From the NCBI GenBank assembly GCA_013813615.1, contig JACCRJ010000138.1, positions 1-7,943 of the forward strand: 7,943 nt of DNA. Reading direction: 5' to 3'. The stretch comes from Lautropia sp. (GTDB lineage Bacteria; Pseudomonadota; Gammaproteobacteria; Burkholderiales; Burkholderiaceae_E). Shown one piece after another: positions 1 through 7,654 of this stretch (positions are counted from its first letter, which is position 1; every line of letters begins with the position of its first letter). The position numbers and the translations under genes are program-made. Below the pieces are notes generated by a model that ran no database searches, was not told where the DNA came from, and saw only the letters and a list, made by a program, of their open reading frames with translations.

Positions 1-36
1 GTAGCGGCTTCCCGGGCCACCCTCCTCAGGCTGTAA
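1..36 (+). CDS. Possible 3' end of an upstream gene (last 11 codons)
   Basis: The frame beginning at base 1 is open for 11 codons (reading VAASRATLLRL) and ends in TAA at 34-36. A hydrophobic, leucine-rich tail of this kind would suit the C-terminus of a phosphoglycolate phosphatase (gph), which often sits directly upstream of trpE in betaproteobacteria. Eleven residues cannot identify a protein, and any open frame at a window edge could look like this, so this is a weak inference. The other two forward frames stop at 2-4 and at 99-101. Confidence 0.22.
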   Translation, partial: VAASRATLLRL

Positions 37-79
37 CCTGCAGTCTGCAAGTGCGGCGCCGGCAACTGGCTCACATGAT

Positions 80-121
80 CTGCCCCGACCACCCGGCGTG
101 ACTGCTGGCGCAGCGGGGCAG
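80..121 (+). promoter_or_regulatory. Inverted repeat / potential stem-loop in the trpE leader
   Basis: CTGCCCCG at 80-87 is perfectly complementary to CGGGGCAG at 114-121, giving an 8-bp GC-rich stem. The enclosed 26 bases contain a second small hairpin, CTGC-TGGC-GCAG at 102-113, stacked directly against the 3' arm. The structure ends seven bases before the trpE Shine-Dalgarno sequence. It could be a leader structure, a residual terminator of an upstream gene or chance in GC-rich DNA. No T-run follows it. No Trp-codon-rich leader peptide is visible, so classical attenuation is not supported. Confidence 0.35.
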
Positions 122-128
122 GCGATCG

Positions 129-133
129 AAGGA
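129..133 (+). promoter_or_regulatory. Ribosome binding site of trpE
   Basis: AAGGA lies eight bases before the ATG at 142. This supports that ATG over the next in-frame ATG at 151. Confidence 0.6.
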
Positions 134-141
134 TCACACCG

Positions 142-1650
142 ATGACCGAGATGGAATTCAAGGCGCTGGCGGCGCAAGGCTACAACCGGATCCCGCTGCT
201 CGCGGAGGCACTCGCGGACCTGGACACGCCGCTCGGCCTGTATCTGAAACTGACCGAGCCGGCGCAGCGCGCAAACACCTTCCTGCTCGAGTCGGTGGTG
301 GGGGGCGAAAGGTTCGGCCGCTACTCGTTCATCGGCCTGCCGGCTCGGACCTCGGTGCAGTCGCACGGAGACCAGATCGAAGTGATCCGCGACGGCGAAG
401 TGATCGAAACCGCGCGGGGCGACCCGCTCGAGTTCGTGCGGCAGTTCAAGGCGCGCTTTCGCGTCGTGATGAAGCCCGGCATGCCGCGCTTTTGCGGGGG
501 TCTCGCCGGCTACCTCGGTTACGACCTGGTCAGGTTTATCGAGCCGAAAATCGGCAAGGTACAGAAGCCGGATCCGATCGGGGTGCCGGACCTCCTGCTG
601 ATGGTGGTGGATGAGCTCGCCATCATCGACAACGTCAGCAGCACGCTCTACCTGCTGGTCTATGCCGACTCGACGCAACCCGAAGCGTTCGGCAAGGCCC
701 GCCGGCGGCTGCGCGAATTGCGCCAGCGCCTGTCGATGCCGGCGCTTGCGCCGGACGACGATTCGCTGCATCCACGTGGCGAATCGCCGGCGCCGACGCC
801 GATCGAGCGGCCCTTTGGAAAGGCGGATTACCTGGCGACCGTCCTCGAAGCGAAGGAGCATATCGTCGCCGGCGACCTGATGCAGGTGCAGATCGGCCAG
901 GTGTTGCGCAAGGCCTTCCGCTATTCGCCGCTGTCCCTGTACCGGGCGCTGCGTTCGATCAATCCGTCGCCCTACATGTACTACTACGATTTCGGCGGCT
1001 TTCAGGTGATCGGTGCCTCGCCGGAGATCCTGGTGCGCCAGGATATGACGCCGCGGCCGATGGTTACGCTGAGGCCGATCGCCGGTACGCGCAAGCGCGG
1101 CATGACGCCGGCCGACGACGATCGGCTTGCGGCCGAACTGCTCGCCGACCCGAAGGAATGCGCCGAGCACCTGATGCTGATAGACCTTGCCAGGAACGAC
1201 ATCGGCCGGATTGCCAAGGTCGGCACCGTCAAGGTGACGGAGCACATGGGGATCGAGAAATACTCCCACGTGATGCATATCGTCTCCAACGTCGAAGGCG
1301 AGCTCGACCGTGAGATGGACGCGATCGACGTGCTGCGCGCCAGCTTTCCCGCCGGTACCCTGACCGGCGCGCCGAAGGTGCGCGCAATGGAACTGATCGA
1401 GGAGATGGAGCCGACCAAGCGCGGCATCTACGGCGGCGCCTGCGGTTACCTGAGCTACTCCGGCGAAATGGACGTCGCCATCGCCATCCGCACCGGCGTC
1501 CTCAAGGACGGCATGCTCAACGTGCAGGCGGCGGCTGGCGTCGTCTTCGATTCTCAGCCGGAAGCCGAGTGGCAGGAGACGGAGGCCAAGGCGCGGGCGG
1601 TGCTGCATGCGGCGGAGCTGGTGGAGTCGGGCTTGAGCCGTGGCGACTGA
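142..1650 (+). CDS. trpE: Anthranilate synthase component I (chorismate-binding subunit)
   Basis: TrpE converts chorismate plus ammonia, supplied by TrpG, to anthranilate and pyruvate. This is the first committed step of tryptophan synthesis, and it takes place in the cytoplasm. The 502 residues match the usual family length. The N-terminal domain carries the tryptophan feedback-site motif LLES at 48-51, followed by GRYSF at 59-63. The C-terminal chorismate-binding domain (about 225-495) shows GASPE at 291-295, PIAGTRKRG at 312-320, [15 protein letters not shown] at 339-353 with the expected catalytic-region His343, [12 protein letters not shown] at 405-416 and the metal/substrate segment SGEMD at 440-444. 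Retention of LLES suggests the enzyme is still inhibited by tryptophan. The ATG at 142 has AAGGA eight bases upstream. It is the first gene of a trpEGDC cluster, with trpG starting 13 bases after its stop. The N-terminus ([10 protein letters not shown]) is of the betaproteobacterial type. PabB or a phenazine/salicylate homologue is unlikely given the trpGDC context. Confidence 0.97.
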   Translation: MTEMEFKALAAQGYNRIPLLAEALADLDTPLGLYLKLTEPAQRANTFLLESVVGGERFGRYSFIGLPARTSVQSHGDQIEVIRDGEVIETARGDPLEFVRQFKARFRVVMKPGMPRFCGGLAGYLGYDLVRFIEPKIGKVQKPDPIGVPDLLLMVVDELAIIDNVSSTLYLLVYADSTQPEAFGKARRRLRELRQRLSMPALAPDDDSLHPRGESPAPTPIERPFGKADYLATVLEAKEHIVAGDLMQVQIGQVLRKAFRYSPLSLYRALRSINPSPYMYYYDFGGFQVIGASPEILVRQDMTPRPMVTLRPIAGTRKRGMTPADDDRLAAELLADPKECAEHLMLIDLARNDIGRIAKVGTVKVTEHMGIEKYSHVMHIVSNVEGELDREMDAIDVLRASFPAGTLTGAPKVRAMELIEEMEPTKRGIYGGACGYLSYSGEMDVAIAIRTGVLKDGMLNVQAAAGVVFDSQPEAEWQETEAKARAVLHAAELVESGLSRGD

Positions 1651-1655
1651 GGAGG
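1651..1655 (+). promoter_or_regulatory. Ribosome binding site that fixes the trpG start
   Basis: GGAGG begins immediately after the trpE stop codon and lies eight bases before the ATG at 1664. It argues against the upstream in-frame GTG at 1640, which lies inside trpE and would add eight residues not typical of the family. Confidence 0.7.
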
Positions 1656-1663
1656 CGGAAGAA

Positions 1664-2227
1664 ATGCTGCTGATGATCGACAACTACGACTCGTTCACCT
1701 TCAACCTGGTCCAGTACCTGGGGGAACTGGGCGAGCAGGTGCAGACGGTGCGAAACGATTCGGTCGGGCTGGCGGAGATCGAGGCGATGGCACCGAAGCG
1801 TATCGTGATCTCGCCGGGGCCCGGTACGCCGGCCGGTGCCGGCGTATCGCTGGAGGTGATCCGCCGCTTCGCCGGCAAAGTGCCGATCCTCGGCGTCTGC
1901 CTGGGCCACCAGGCGGTCGGCCAGCACTTCGGCGGGAAGGTGATCCGCGCGCAGAGGGTGATGCACGGCAAGGCCGACCGCCTCGTGCATGACGGCAAGG
2001 GTCTCTTCGCCGAACTGCCGCTGCGCTACCAGGTGATTCGCTACCATTCGCTGGTGGTAGCGCGCGAAGGGCTGCCGGAATGCCTGGAGGTCACTGCCTG
2101 GACGGATGACGGCGAGATCATGGCGCTCCAGCACCGGGAGCTGCCGGTGTACGGCGTGCAGTTCCACCCGGAATCGATCTCCAGCGAACATGGCCACCGC
2201 CTGCTGGCCAACTTCTTGAGAGTATGA
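1664..2227 (+). CDS. trpG: Anthranilate synthase component II (glutamine amidotransferase)
   Basis: TrpG is a class I glutamine amidotransferase that hydrolyses glutamine and channels ammonia to TrpE. The protein from the chosen ATG is 187 residues, normal for a stand-alone TrpG. It opens with the family hallmark [12 protein letters not shown] (residues 4-15) and has PGPG at 51-54. The nucleophile elbow GVCLGHQ has catalytic Cys79, and the C-terminal FHPES has His168 and Glu170, so the catalytic triad is complete. An in-frame GTG at 1640 would give 195 residues, but it overlaps trpE and lacks its own Shine-Dalgarno match, whereas the ATG at 1664 has GGAGG at good spacing. The trpD start lies one base after its stop, so the two are probably translationally coupled. 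TrpG-type subunits in many bacteria also serve PabB in folate synthesis. That is possible here, but the window cannot show it. Confidence 0.96.
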   Translation: MLLMIDNYDSFTFNLVQYLGELGEQVQTVRNDSVGLAEIEAMAPKRIVISPGPGTPAGAGVSLEVIRRFAGKVPILGVCLGHQAVGQHFGGKVIRAQRVMHGKADRLVHDGKGLFAELPLRYQVIRYHSLVVAREGLPECLEVTAWTDDGEIMALQHRELPVYGVQFHPESISSEHGHRLLANFLRV

Positions 2228-2228
2228 G

Positions 2229-3263
2229 ATGCCGATAACACCGCAGGAAGCGCTACAGCGCACCATCGAGCACCGGGAGATCTTCCACGACGAGATGCTG
2301 CACCTGATGCGCATGATCATGAGCGGCGAGATGTCGGCGGTCATGGCGAGCGCCATCATCACCGGCCTCAGGGTCAAGAAGGAATCGATCGGCGAAGTCA
2401 CTGCGGCGGCGCAGGTGATGCGCGAGTTCGCGCTCAAGGTGAACGCCAGGCCGGGCCCGCACTTCGTCGACATCGTCGGCACCGGCGGCGACGGTGCGCA
2501 CACCTTCAACATCTCCACCGCATCGATGTTCGTTGCCGCCGCCGCCGGCGCCAGCGTCGCCAAGCACGGCAACCGCAGCGTGTCTTCGAAGTCCGGCGCC
2601 GCCGACGTGCTCGAGGCTTTCGGCGCCAACATCATGCTCACGCCGGAGCAGGTGGCGGAATGCCTCGAGAAGACCGGCATCGGCTTCATGTTCGCGCCCA
2701 ATCATCATCCGGCAATGAAGAACGTCGCGCCGGTGCGCCGCGAACTCGGCGTCAGGACTGTCTTCAACATCCTCGGCCCCCTCACCAATCCCGCAGGTGC
2801 GCCGAACATGCTGATGGGCGTTTTCCATCCGGACCTGGTCGGCATCCAGGTGCGGGTAATGCAGCGGCTCGGCGCGGAGCATGTGCTGGTGGTCTACGGC
2901 AAGGACGGCCTGGATGAAGTTTCGCTGGGTGCGGCGACCATGGTCGGCGAACTCAAGGACGGCGAGATCAGGGAGTACGACATCCATCCGGAGGACTACG
3001 GCATGTCGATGGTCTCCAACCGTGGACTCAAGGTGGAGAACGCGCAACAGTCCCGCGGGATGGTGCTTGAGGCGTTGGAGAACCGCGAAGGTACGCCGCG
3101 CGAGATCGTCATCCTCAACGCTGGCGCCGCGCTCTACGCCGCCAACCTGGCCGACTCGATTCCGGCGGGTCTGATCAGGGCGCGCGAAGCGATAGCCTCC
3201 GGCGCGGCGCGCGCCAAGCTGGACCAGTTCGTCCAGGCAACCCGCGCGTTCGACACGAAGTAG
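2229..3263 (+). CDS. trpD: Anthranilate phosphoribosyltransferase
   Basis: TrpD transfers the phosphoribosyl group of PRPP to anthranilate, giving N-(5-phosphoribosyl)anthranilate. The 344-residue length is typical. A helical N-terminal domain (about 1-75) is followed by the PRPP-binding glycine-rich loop GTGGDG at 84-89 with HTFNIST at 91-97. Next come the family block [19 protein letters not shown] at 112-130, then [20 protein letters not shown] at about 158-177 with [11 protein letters not shown] at 179-189, and the acidic metal-binding pair Asp229-Glu230 in GLDEVS. The ATG at 2229 lies one base after the trpG stop, with only a weak purine-rich GAGAG upstream, which fits translational coupling to trpG. 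It is a stand-alone TrpD, not a TrpGD fusion. No missing motif or frameshift is visible. Confidence 0.97.
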   Translation: MPITPQEALQRTIEHREIFHDEMLHLMRMIMSGEMSAVMASAIITGLRVKKESIGEVTAAAQVMREFALKVNARPGPHFVDIVGTGGDGAHTFNISTASMFVAAAAGASVAKHGNRSVSSKSGAADVLEAFGANIMLTPEQVAECLEKTGIGFMFAPNHHPAMKNVAPVRRELGVRTVFNILGPLTNPAGAPNMLMGVFHPDLVGIQVRVMQRLGAEHVLVVYGKDGLDEVSLGAATMVGELKDGEIREYDIHPEDYGMSMVSNRGLKVENAQQSRGMVLEALENREGTPREIVILNAGAALYAANLADSIPAGLIRAREAIASGAARAKLDQFVQATRAFDTK

Positions 3264-3280
3264 CGTTTCACGAACGCGCC

Positions 3281-4105
3281 ATGGCGACACCCACCGTCCT
3301 GCAGCAGATCATCGAGGTCAAGCGCGGCGAAATCGCCCGCGGCCGCACGCAAGTTCCCGATGCGGAGATGGCCCGCCGGGTCCGGCAGCGGCGAATGGAT
3401 CTTCCTTATCGCGGCTTTGAGTCCGCGCTCCGGCGCAAGGTCGCCGCGACCCGCGCGGCGCCGGCGGCGCCGGCGGTGATCGCGGAAATCAAGAAGGCGA
3501 GCCCCAGCAGGGGCGTGATCCGGCCGGACTTCGATCCGGCGGCGATCGCCCGCTCGTACGAGGCCGGCGGCGCAACCTGCCTGTCGGTCCTCACTGACCG
3601 GCAGTTCTTCCAGGGCGACAACGCGTTCCTCATGCAGGCCCGCGAGAGTTGCAGCCTGCCGGTGTTGCGCAAGGACTTCATCGTGGATGGCTGGCAGGTG
3701 CAGGAGGCTGCCGCCATCGGGGCCGACTGCATTCTGCTGATCGTCGCCGCGCTAACGGACGGCCAACTTGCGCAACTCGAAAGCTGCGCAGAAGAGGCCG
3801 GGCTCGACGTTCTGGTGGAGGTGCACGATGGGGAAGAACTGCAGCGGGCGCTGCGCCTGCGCACGCCGCTGATCGGCATCAACAACCGGGATCTGCACAC
3901 CTTCGACGTCGATCTGCAGACGACGCTGTCCCTGCTCGACCGGGTGCCCCGGGACCGGATGCTGGTGACCGAAAGCGGCATCCTCGCCAAGGAGGACGTG
4001 GCGATGATGAGGGACCGTGGTGTGCATGCGTTCCTGGTCGGCGAGGCCTTCATGCGGGCGCCAGACCCGGGCGCGGCCCTGCGCAAACTGATGATCGAGG
4101 GCTGA
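3281..4105 (+). CDS. trpC: Indole-3-glycerol phosphate synthase
   Basis: TrpC converts carboxyphenylamino-deoxyribulose phosphate to indole-3-glycerol phosphate with loss of CO2 and water. The 274 residues form one TIM barrel without a TrpF fusion. Catalytic-region residues that can be placed by motif are Glu69 and Lys71 in [11 protein letters not shown], Lys131 in LRKDFIVD, Glu180 in [10 protein letters not shown], Asn201 in GINNRDL, and Glu231-Ser232 in VTESGI. The phosphate-binding end FLVGEAFM is at 251-258. A 9-base tandem repeat encodes an Ala/Pro-rich stretch just before the first catalytic strand. The start lies 17 bases after the trpD stop, and no clear Shine-Dalgarno sequence precedes the ATG. 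The N-terminal [15 protein letters not shown] is typical of the family, so the start is probably right. Its stop is only three bases from the end of the convergent protease gene. The step between TrpD and TrpC (TrpF) is not encoded in the window. Confidence 0.97.
   Translation: MATPTVLQQIIEVKRGEIARGRTQVPDAEMARRVRQRRMDLPYRGFESALRRKVAATRAAPAAPAVIAEIKKASPSRGVIRPDFDPAAIARSYEAGGATCLSVLTDRQFFQGDNAFLMQARESCSLPVLRKDFIVDGWQVQEAAAIGADCILLIVAALTDGQLAQLESCAEEAGLDVLVEVHDGEELQRALRLRTPLIGINNRDLHTFDVDLQTTLSLLDRVPRDRMLVTESGILAKEDVAMMRDRGVHAFLVGEAFMRAPDPGAALRKLMIEG
3455..3476 (+). repeat. Short tandem repeat inside trpC (9-base unit, about 2.4 copies)
   Basis: The unit GCGGCGCCG occurs twice in direct succession at 3455-3463 and 3464-3472, followed by GCGG. 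Because the unit is three codons long, copy changes would keep the frame. It encodes Ala-Ala-Pro repeats in a loop between the N-terminal helices and the first barrel strand, where length variation should be tolerated. Confidence 0.6.
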
Positions 4106-4108
4106 GGC

Positions 4109-5968
4109 TCAGGCCATTGCCCGCCCTCCCAGCCAGGCGCTGCGCCGGGCGTTCCTGCCGTCGGCCGCCAGGGTGATCAGTGGCGGCGGGGCGGCCAGGA
4201 TGACCGTCGCTTCGATCAGTTCATCCCGCCGGAAGGCGTGGATCCTGATTTCGCTGCCGGGTTTGCGGCGGGCGAGCACCGCCTTCAGCGCCGTCTCGTC
4301 GCAGCGCAGGCCGTCGACCGCCATCAGCCTGTCTCCGGCAGACAGGCCGGCACGCGCCGCCGGCCCGTCGCGCTGGGCGTGCTGGATCACCACCTCCGAG
4401 TGCTGCACTACCGTCCGCGCGCCGAGCCAGCTGATCGCATCGCCGCCGGCTTCACGGCCGACGGTGACGCCGAACGGCTTCAGGCATTCCGCCAGCGGCA
4501 GTTCGCCGGTGCCATAGGCCCAGCGGGCGATCTGGCGGCTCAGGTCCACACCGGTCGCTTCCTCCAGCAGCCCCGGAAACTCGTCCTCGCCAAGGCCGTG
4601 GGCACCGCTGGCGCCGCCGTCGCGGCGCACACCGGATCCCGCCACCGCCTGGACGGCGGCTGTGCGCTGCGGCGGCTTGCCGTAGCGCTGCCACAGCAGG
4701 CGCATCACGTCGTCGAGCGAACGGCGCGAGCGGGTGCGCGCGCGGATTGTCAGATCCAGGCACAGCGCCACCAGCGCGCCCTTGACGTAGTAGCTGACGA
4801 CCGAATTCGGCGAGTTTTCGTCCTGCCGGTAGTACTTGATCCAGGCGTCGAAACTGGATTCCGCGACGCTCTGCAAGCGGCGGCCAGGGCCGGCCTGCAC
4901 GCTTCGGACCGTCCGCTGCAGGCCCCGCAGGTAGGCCTCGGTGGTGATGGTGCCGGCGCGGCAGAGCATCAGGTCGTCGTAGTAGGAGGTGAACCCCTCG
5001 AAGATCCACAGCAGGCTCGTGTACATCTCCTGCTGCAGGTCGTAGGTATCGAAGCGCGCCGGCTTGATCCGCTTCACGTTCCAGGTGTGGAAGTACTCGT
5101 GGCTCGCCAGGCCCAGGAACGTCTGGTAGGCCTCGGGCACCCCTTTCATGTCCGGGTACGGCAAGGACCCGCGGGAGCAGAGCAGGGCAGTGCTGGCGCG
5201 GTGCTCGAGGCCGCCGTAACCGTCGCCTACCGCCATCGTCGTGAACAGGTAACGGTCGACTGGCGCGCGCCGCCGCTTCGGTTCGAACAGCGCAATCTGC
5301 TCCCGGCAGATGGGCTTGAGGTCTCGCGCCAGCCGCTCCAGATCGACGTCGGCCCTGCCGGTCACCGCCAGCTCGTGCCGACAGCCGCCTGCTGTGAACG
5401 CCGCGAGTTCAAACTCGCCCATCTGCACCGGATGATCGATCAGCTCGTCGTAGTCGCGAGCCTCGTATCGTCCGAAGCCCAGCGGCTGCGCGCCGCCCCG
5501 TCCCTTCGCAGCCGGCAGGGTGGTCGCGACGCGCCAGCGCGAATAGCCGTCGCCCTCCGGCGGCAGGATGTCGACGCTGCATGTCTCGGCTTCCCTTCCC
5601 GCCACTGCCAGGAAGACGCTGGTGCCGTTGAAAAAGCCGTGGCGCGCGTCCAGATGCGCCGCGCGCACTGACAGGTCCCACGCATAGACCCGATACGACA
5701 CCTCCAGGGGCTCGCCGGCGGCCTCCGGAAGCCTTCCACAGCGCCAGGTGTTCTTGCTCTCCTTGCCGATGCTCACGGCGCGGCCCGCCACCGCTGCAGT
5801 CACGCCCTCCACGTGCCGCGCAAACTCTCGGATCATGTAGCTGCCGGGTATCCAGACGGGAAGGCGCAGGCGCTGGCCGTCGCGCTGCGGCTGCGCAATG
5901 CGTAACCTGACCTCGAACAGGTGTGCGTGCGGATCGGAGGCGTGGATCGTGTAGTGAATCGGGCGCAT
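4109..5968 (-). CDS. M61-family metallopeptidase with C-terminal PDZ domain (glycyl aminopeptidase-like)
   Basis: The family removes N-terminal residues, preferentially glycine or alanine, in its characterised members. The exact substrate here is unknown. In the 619-residue protein the zinc motif HEYFH is at 290-294 and continues TWNVKRIKP. The second zinc ligand is expected at Glu324 in WIFEGFTSYYDD, and GGLEH at 252-256 occupies the place of the substrate N-terminus motif. A beta-rich N-terminal domain (about 1-175) and a PDZ domain (about 521-591, with GPAARAGLSAGDRLMAVDG) complete the M61 layout. No signal peptide is seen, so it is probably cytoplasmic. An Ala/Gly/Arg-rich insertion lies around 433-460. 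I chose the ATG at 5968, giving MRPIHYTIHASDPHAHLFEV, which resembles family N-termini. An in-frame TTG at 5980 would add four residues, and neither start has a strong Shine-Dalgarno match. The gene follows the nucleotidyltransferase gene by 17 bases, so they are probably co-transcribed, and it ends three bases from trpC. Confidence 0.92.
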   Translation of the reverse strand: MRPIHYTIHASDPHAHLFEVRLRIAQPQRDGQRLRLPVWIPGSYMIREFARHVEGVTAAVAGRAVSIGKESKNTWRCGRLPEAAGEPLEVSYRVYAWDLSVRAAHLDARHGFFNGTSVFLAVAGREAETCSVDILPPEGDGYSRWRVATTLPAAKGRGGAQPLGFGRYEARDYDELIDHPVQMGEFELAAFTAGGCRHELAVTGRADVDLERLARDLKPICREQIALFEPKRRRAPVDRYLFTTMAVGDGYGGLEHRASTALLCSRGSLPYPDMKGVPEAYQTFLGLASHEYFHTWNVKRIKPARFDTYDLQQEMYTSLLWIFEGFTSYYDDLMLCRAGTITTEAYLRGLQRTVRSVQAGPGRRLQSVAESSFDAWIKYYRQDENSPNSVVSYYVKGALVALCLDLTIRARTRSRRSLDDVMRLLWQRYGKPPQRTAAVQAVAGSGVRRDGGASGAHGLGEDEFPGLLEEATGVDLSRQIARWAYGTGELPLAECLKPFGVTVGREAGGDAISWLGARTVVQHSEVVIQHAQRDGPAARAGLSAGDRLMAVDGLRCDETALKAVLARRKPGSEIRIHAFRRDELIEATVILAAPPPLITLAADGRNARRSAWLGGRAMA

Positions 5969-5985
5969 CGTCAGGTGCAAGTGGG

Positions 5986-6600
5986 TCAGGAGGGGGTGGA
6001 GTGACGGGAGCCCGGCGCCGGAGGCGCTGACTCCAGATCCTGCGGCTCGTCGAGATCCCGCACCACGCCCGCGTCGTCGACCGGGATTCTAAGAGGCGGA
6101 TGCCGCAGCAGGAGCTGGCGGGCTCCGCGCTCGCCGCCCAGCTGCGACAGTGCGGGCACCAGGCTGCGGTCGAAGCGCACCGGATGGCCGTCCTGGCCCC
6201 TGTACGTCGGCACCACGATCAGTTCCCCCGCGGCAGCCTTCGCCTGCACCACCTGGCGTACCGAGGAGGCCGCGAGCCATGGCATGTCAGCCGGCTGGAC
6301 CAGCAGCATGCCAAGTGCTTCATGCAGAGCCGCCTGGCGTGCGCCGCAGGCGATACTGGTGCCCATGCCTTCCTCGCCGGTCACCAGGGCGATCTCGCAT
6401 CCGGCCGCCGCCAGCGCCTGCGCCAGACGGGTCGATTCCGGTCGCACCACCGCAATCACCCGGTCGCATTGCGCGAGCAGGGGCTGCGCAGCGCGCAGGG
6501 CCACCATCGTTCCCTCCAGGCGCGTCTCCAGCTTCGACACAGTGCCGGTCGGATCGAACCGACGCCCGTACCCTGCGGCGACGAGCAGCCCTATGATCAT
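5986..6600 (-). CDS. MobA/MocA-like nucleotidyltransferase (NTP_transf_3 type)
   Basis: This 204-residue protein belongs to the nucleotidyltransferase group that includes the molybdopterin cytidylyl- and guanylyltransferases. The N-terminal nucleotide-binding loop reads GLLVAAGYGRRFDPTG (4-19) with a conserved-type Lys at 23. GMGTSIACG follows at 78-86, then the acidic metal motif PADMP at 103-107, GHPVRF at 138-143 and a C-terminal DLDEPQDL at 182-189, equivalent to the DIDTPEDL seen in MocA-like proteins. All these point to MocA-like rather than sugar-nucleotide enzymes. No molybdoenzyme, xdhC or moa/moe gene is nearby, so the acceptor substrate cannot be named. The ATG at 6600 places the start exactly at the family N-terminus. 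Upstream in-frame GTG (6630) and TTG (6654) starts would add residues without family character. No good Shine-Dalgarno sequence is visible. The last roughly 14 residues are Pro/Ser-rich and probably disordered. It is the first gene of a two-gene minus-strand unit with the M61 peptidase. Confidence 0.82.
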   Translation of the reverse strand: MIIGLLVAAGYGRRFDPTGTVSKLETRLEGTMVALRAAQPLLAQCDRVIAVVRPESTRLAQALAAAGCEIALVTGEEGMGTSIACGARQAALHEALGMLLVQPADMPWLAASSVRQVVQAKAAAGELIVVPTYRGQDGHPVRFDRSLVPALSQLGGERGARQLLLRHPPLRIPVDDAGVVRDLDEPQDLESAPPAPGSRHSTPS

Positions 6601-6708
6601 CGGCGCGACGGAAGTATTCGAGACATTCACGAAAATGGCGAGCCACGGAGTCAAGCGCCGAGTGTAGGGCCTTCCGGGTGCGGCCCGGGCGTCGGGCTTG
6701 ACACGGGA

Positions 6709-6725
6709 TTCGGACCTGCGCCGAA
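6709..6725. promoter_or_regulatory. Small inverted repeat, possible operator
   Basis: TTCGG (6709-6713) and CCGAA (6721-6725) are perfect inverted 5-base arms around a 7-base centre. They start five bases after a TTGACA hexamer and overlap the palindrome ACCGGT at 6725-6730. The size and spacing suit a dimeric repressor site controlling the downstream hydratase gene. Five-base arms also occur often by chance in such DNA, and no regulator can be named. Confidence 0.22.
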
Positions 6726-6827
6726 CCGGTGCCAGTGCGATACTCCGTGAGCGGGTTTCTCGCTACCCCGAATTTTCCGGTGCGCCGTTGCCGGCGTGTT
6801 CCGAGCACCCGATGACAGCCCGCACCT

Positions 6828-6834
6828 GAGGAAG
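6828..6834 (+). promoter_or_regulatory. Ribosome binding site fixing the hydratase start
   Basis: GAGGAAG lies six bases before the ATG at 6841. It favours this ATG over an in-frame GTG at 6796, which would add 15 residues with no family resemblance. Confidence 0.7.
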
Positions 6835-6840
6835 AAAACC

Positions 6841-7623
6841 ATGCAGCCAGCCTACGAAGCCATCCTGACCGAAACCCGCGAGCGCGTCGGGCTGATCCGC
6901 TTCAACCGGCCGAAACAACTCAATGCGCTCAACGACACGATGATGAGGGAACTCGGCGAAGCGCTCCTGGCGTTCGATGCCGACGACAGCATCGGCGTGA
7001 TCGTGCTCACCGGCTCGGAGAAGGTCTTCGCCGCGGGCGCCGACATTGTCGGTATGAAGGATTTTTCGTTCACCGACGTCTACCGCAGCGATTACTTCAC
7101 TCGCGGCTGGCTCACGCTGAGGCAAGTCAGGAAGCCGGTGATCGCCGTGGTGACCGGCTATGCACTGGGCGGCGGCTGTGAAGTGGCGATGATGTGCGAC
7201 ATGATCATTGCGGGGGAGAACGCGCGCTTTGGACAGCCGGAGATCAAGCTGGGCATCATCCCCGGCGCCGGCGGCACCCAGCGGCTGCCGTTGGCGGTCG
7301 GCAAGGCCAAGGCGATGGACCTGCTCTACACCGGCAGGACGATCGACGCCCAGGAGGCGGACCGGATCGGCCTGGTATCTCGCGTCGTTCCGGCCGCCCA
7401 GGCGCTGGATCTGGCGCTGGAAGTGGCTGCAGAGATCGCTTCGTTCCCGCTGCCGGCGCTGATGATGCTCAAGGAGTCGGTGAACCGCGCTTACGAATCG
7501 CCGCTGTCGGAGGGCCTGCTCTTCGAGCGCAGGATGGTGCACGCCCTGTTTGCCACCGAGGACCAGAAGGAGGGGATGGCAGCCTTCGTGGAAAAGCGAA
7601 AACCCGGGTTCAGGCACCGCTGA
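6841..7623 (+). CDS. Enoyl-CoA hydratase (crotonase family)
   Basis: The protein hydrates trans-2-enoyl-CoA to (S)-3-hydroxyacyl-CoA, a step of beta-oxidation and of related short-chain acyl-CoA pathways in the cytoplasm. Its 260 residues form a single crotonase domain with no dehydrogenase fusion. [11 protein letters not shown] is at 21-31 and the oxyanion-hole segment FAAGADI at 63-69. The block [11 protein letters not shown] holds the first catalytic Glu114, and [19 protein letters not shown] holds the second, Glu134. With both glutamates present, a true hydratase is more likely than an isomerase or a dehalogenase relative. The C-terminal [21 protein letters not shown] is typical of short-chain hydratases of the mitochondrial ECHS1/PaaF type. 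The start is supported by GAGGAAG six bases upstream. No other fatty-acid or phenylacetate gene is beside it, so the pathway is open. It appears to be monocistronic, with a stem-loop after its stop. Confidence 0.94.
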   Translation: MQPAYEAILTETRERVGLIRFNRPKQLNALNDTMMRELGEALLAFDADDSIGVIVLTGSEKVFAAGADIVGMKDFSFTDVYRSDYFTRGWLTLRQVRKPVIAVVTGYALGGGCEVAMMCDMIIAGENARFGQPEIKLGIIPGAGGTQRLPLAVGKAKAMDLLYTGRTIDAQEADRIGLVSRVVPAAQALDLALEVAAEIASFPLPALMMLKESVNRAYESPLSEGLLFERRMVHALFATEDQKEGMAAFVEKRKPGFRHR

Positions 7624-7654
7624 ACGTTTCGCCTGTAGAGCCGCGTAATGACTG

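Larger units (their letters stand above)
6601..6840. other. Divergent intergenic region between the nucleotidyltransferase and the hydratase
   Basis: These 240 bases separate two divergent genes and should hold promoters in both directions, but no convincing pair of hexamers is seen. On the plus strand TTGACA occurs at 6698-6703, but nothing resembling a -10 lies 16-18 bases later. The nearest candidate, GATACT at 6739-6744, is 35 bases away. Inverted repeats present are CCGGG/CCCGG at 6674-6688, the palindrome GCCCGGGC at 6683-6690 and TTCGG/CCGAA at 6709-6725. Short open frames across it look like chance frames in GC-rich DNA. Confidence 0.5.

Noticed and set aside
75..101. Mini-ORF of eight codons (MICPDHPA) upstream of trpE as a trp leader peptide
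   Set aside because: It has no Trp codon, no Shine-Dalgarno sequence before its ATG and no clear alternative terminator/antiterminator pair.
1517..2701. Long minus-strand open frame (394 codons) across trpE, trpG and trpD
   Set aside because: It is antisense to three well-identified genes, has no recognisable domain and crosses their boundaries.
2253..3290. Minus-strand open frame (345 codons) opposite trpD
   Set aside because: It mirrors trpD codon structure and is His/Arg/Asp-rich without motifs. It is a shadow frame.
4238..5671. Long plus-strand open frame (477 codons) opposite the M61 peptidase
   Set aside because: It is fully antisense to a gene with clear zinc and PDZ motifs. Its composition (Arg/Ala/Gln/His-rich) is typical of a shadow frame in GC-rich DNA.
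6649..6654. Minus-strand TTGACT as the -35 of a promoter for the nucleotidyltransferase gene
   Set aside because: The best hexamer at suitable spacing (GTGAAT, 18 bases on) matches the -10 consensus poorly, so I do not call a promoter.
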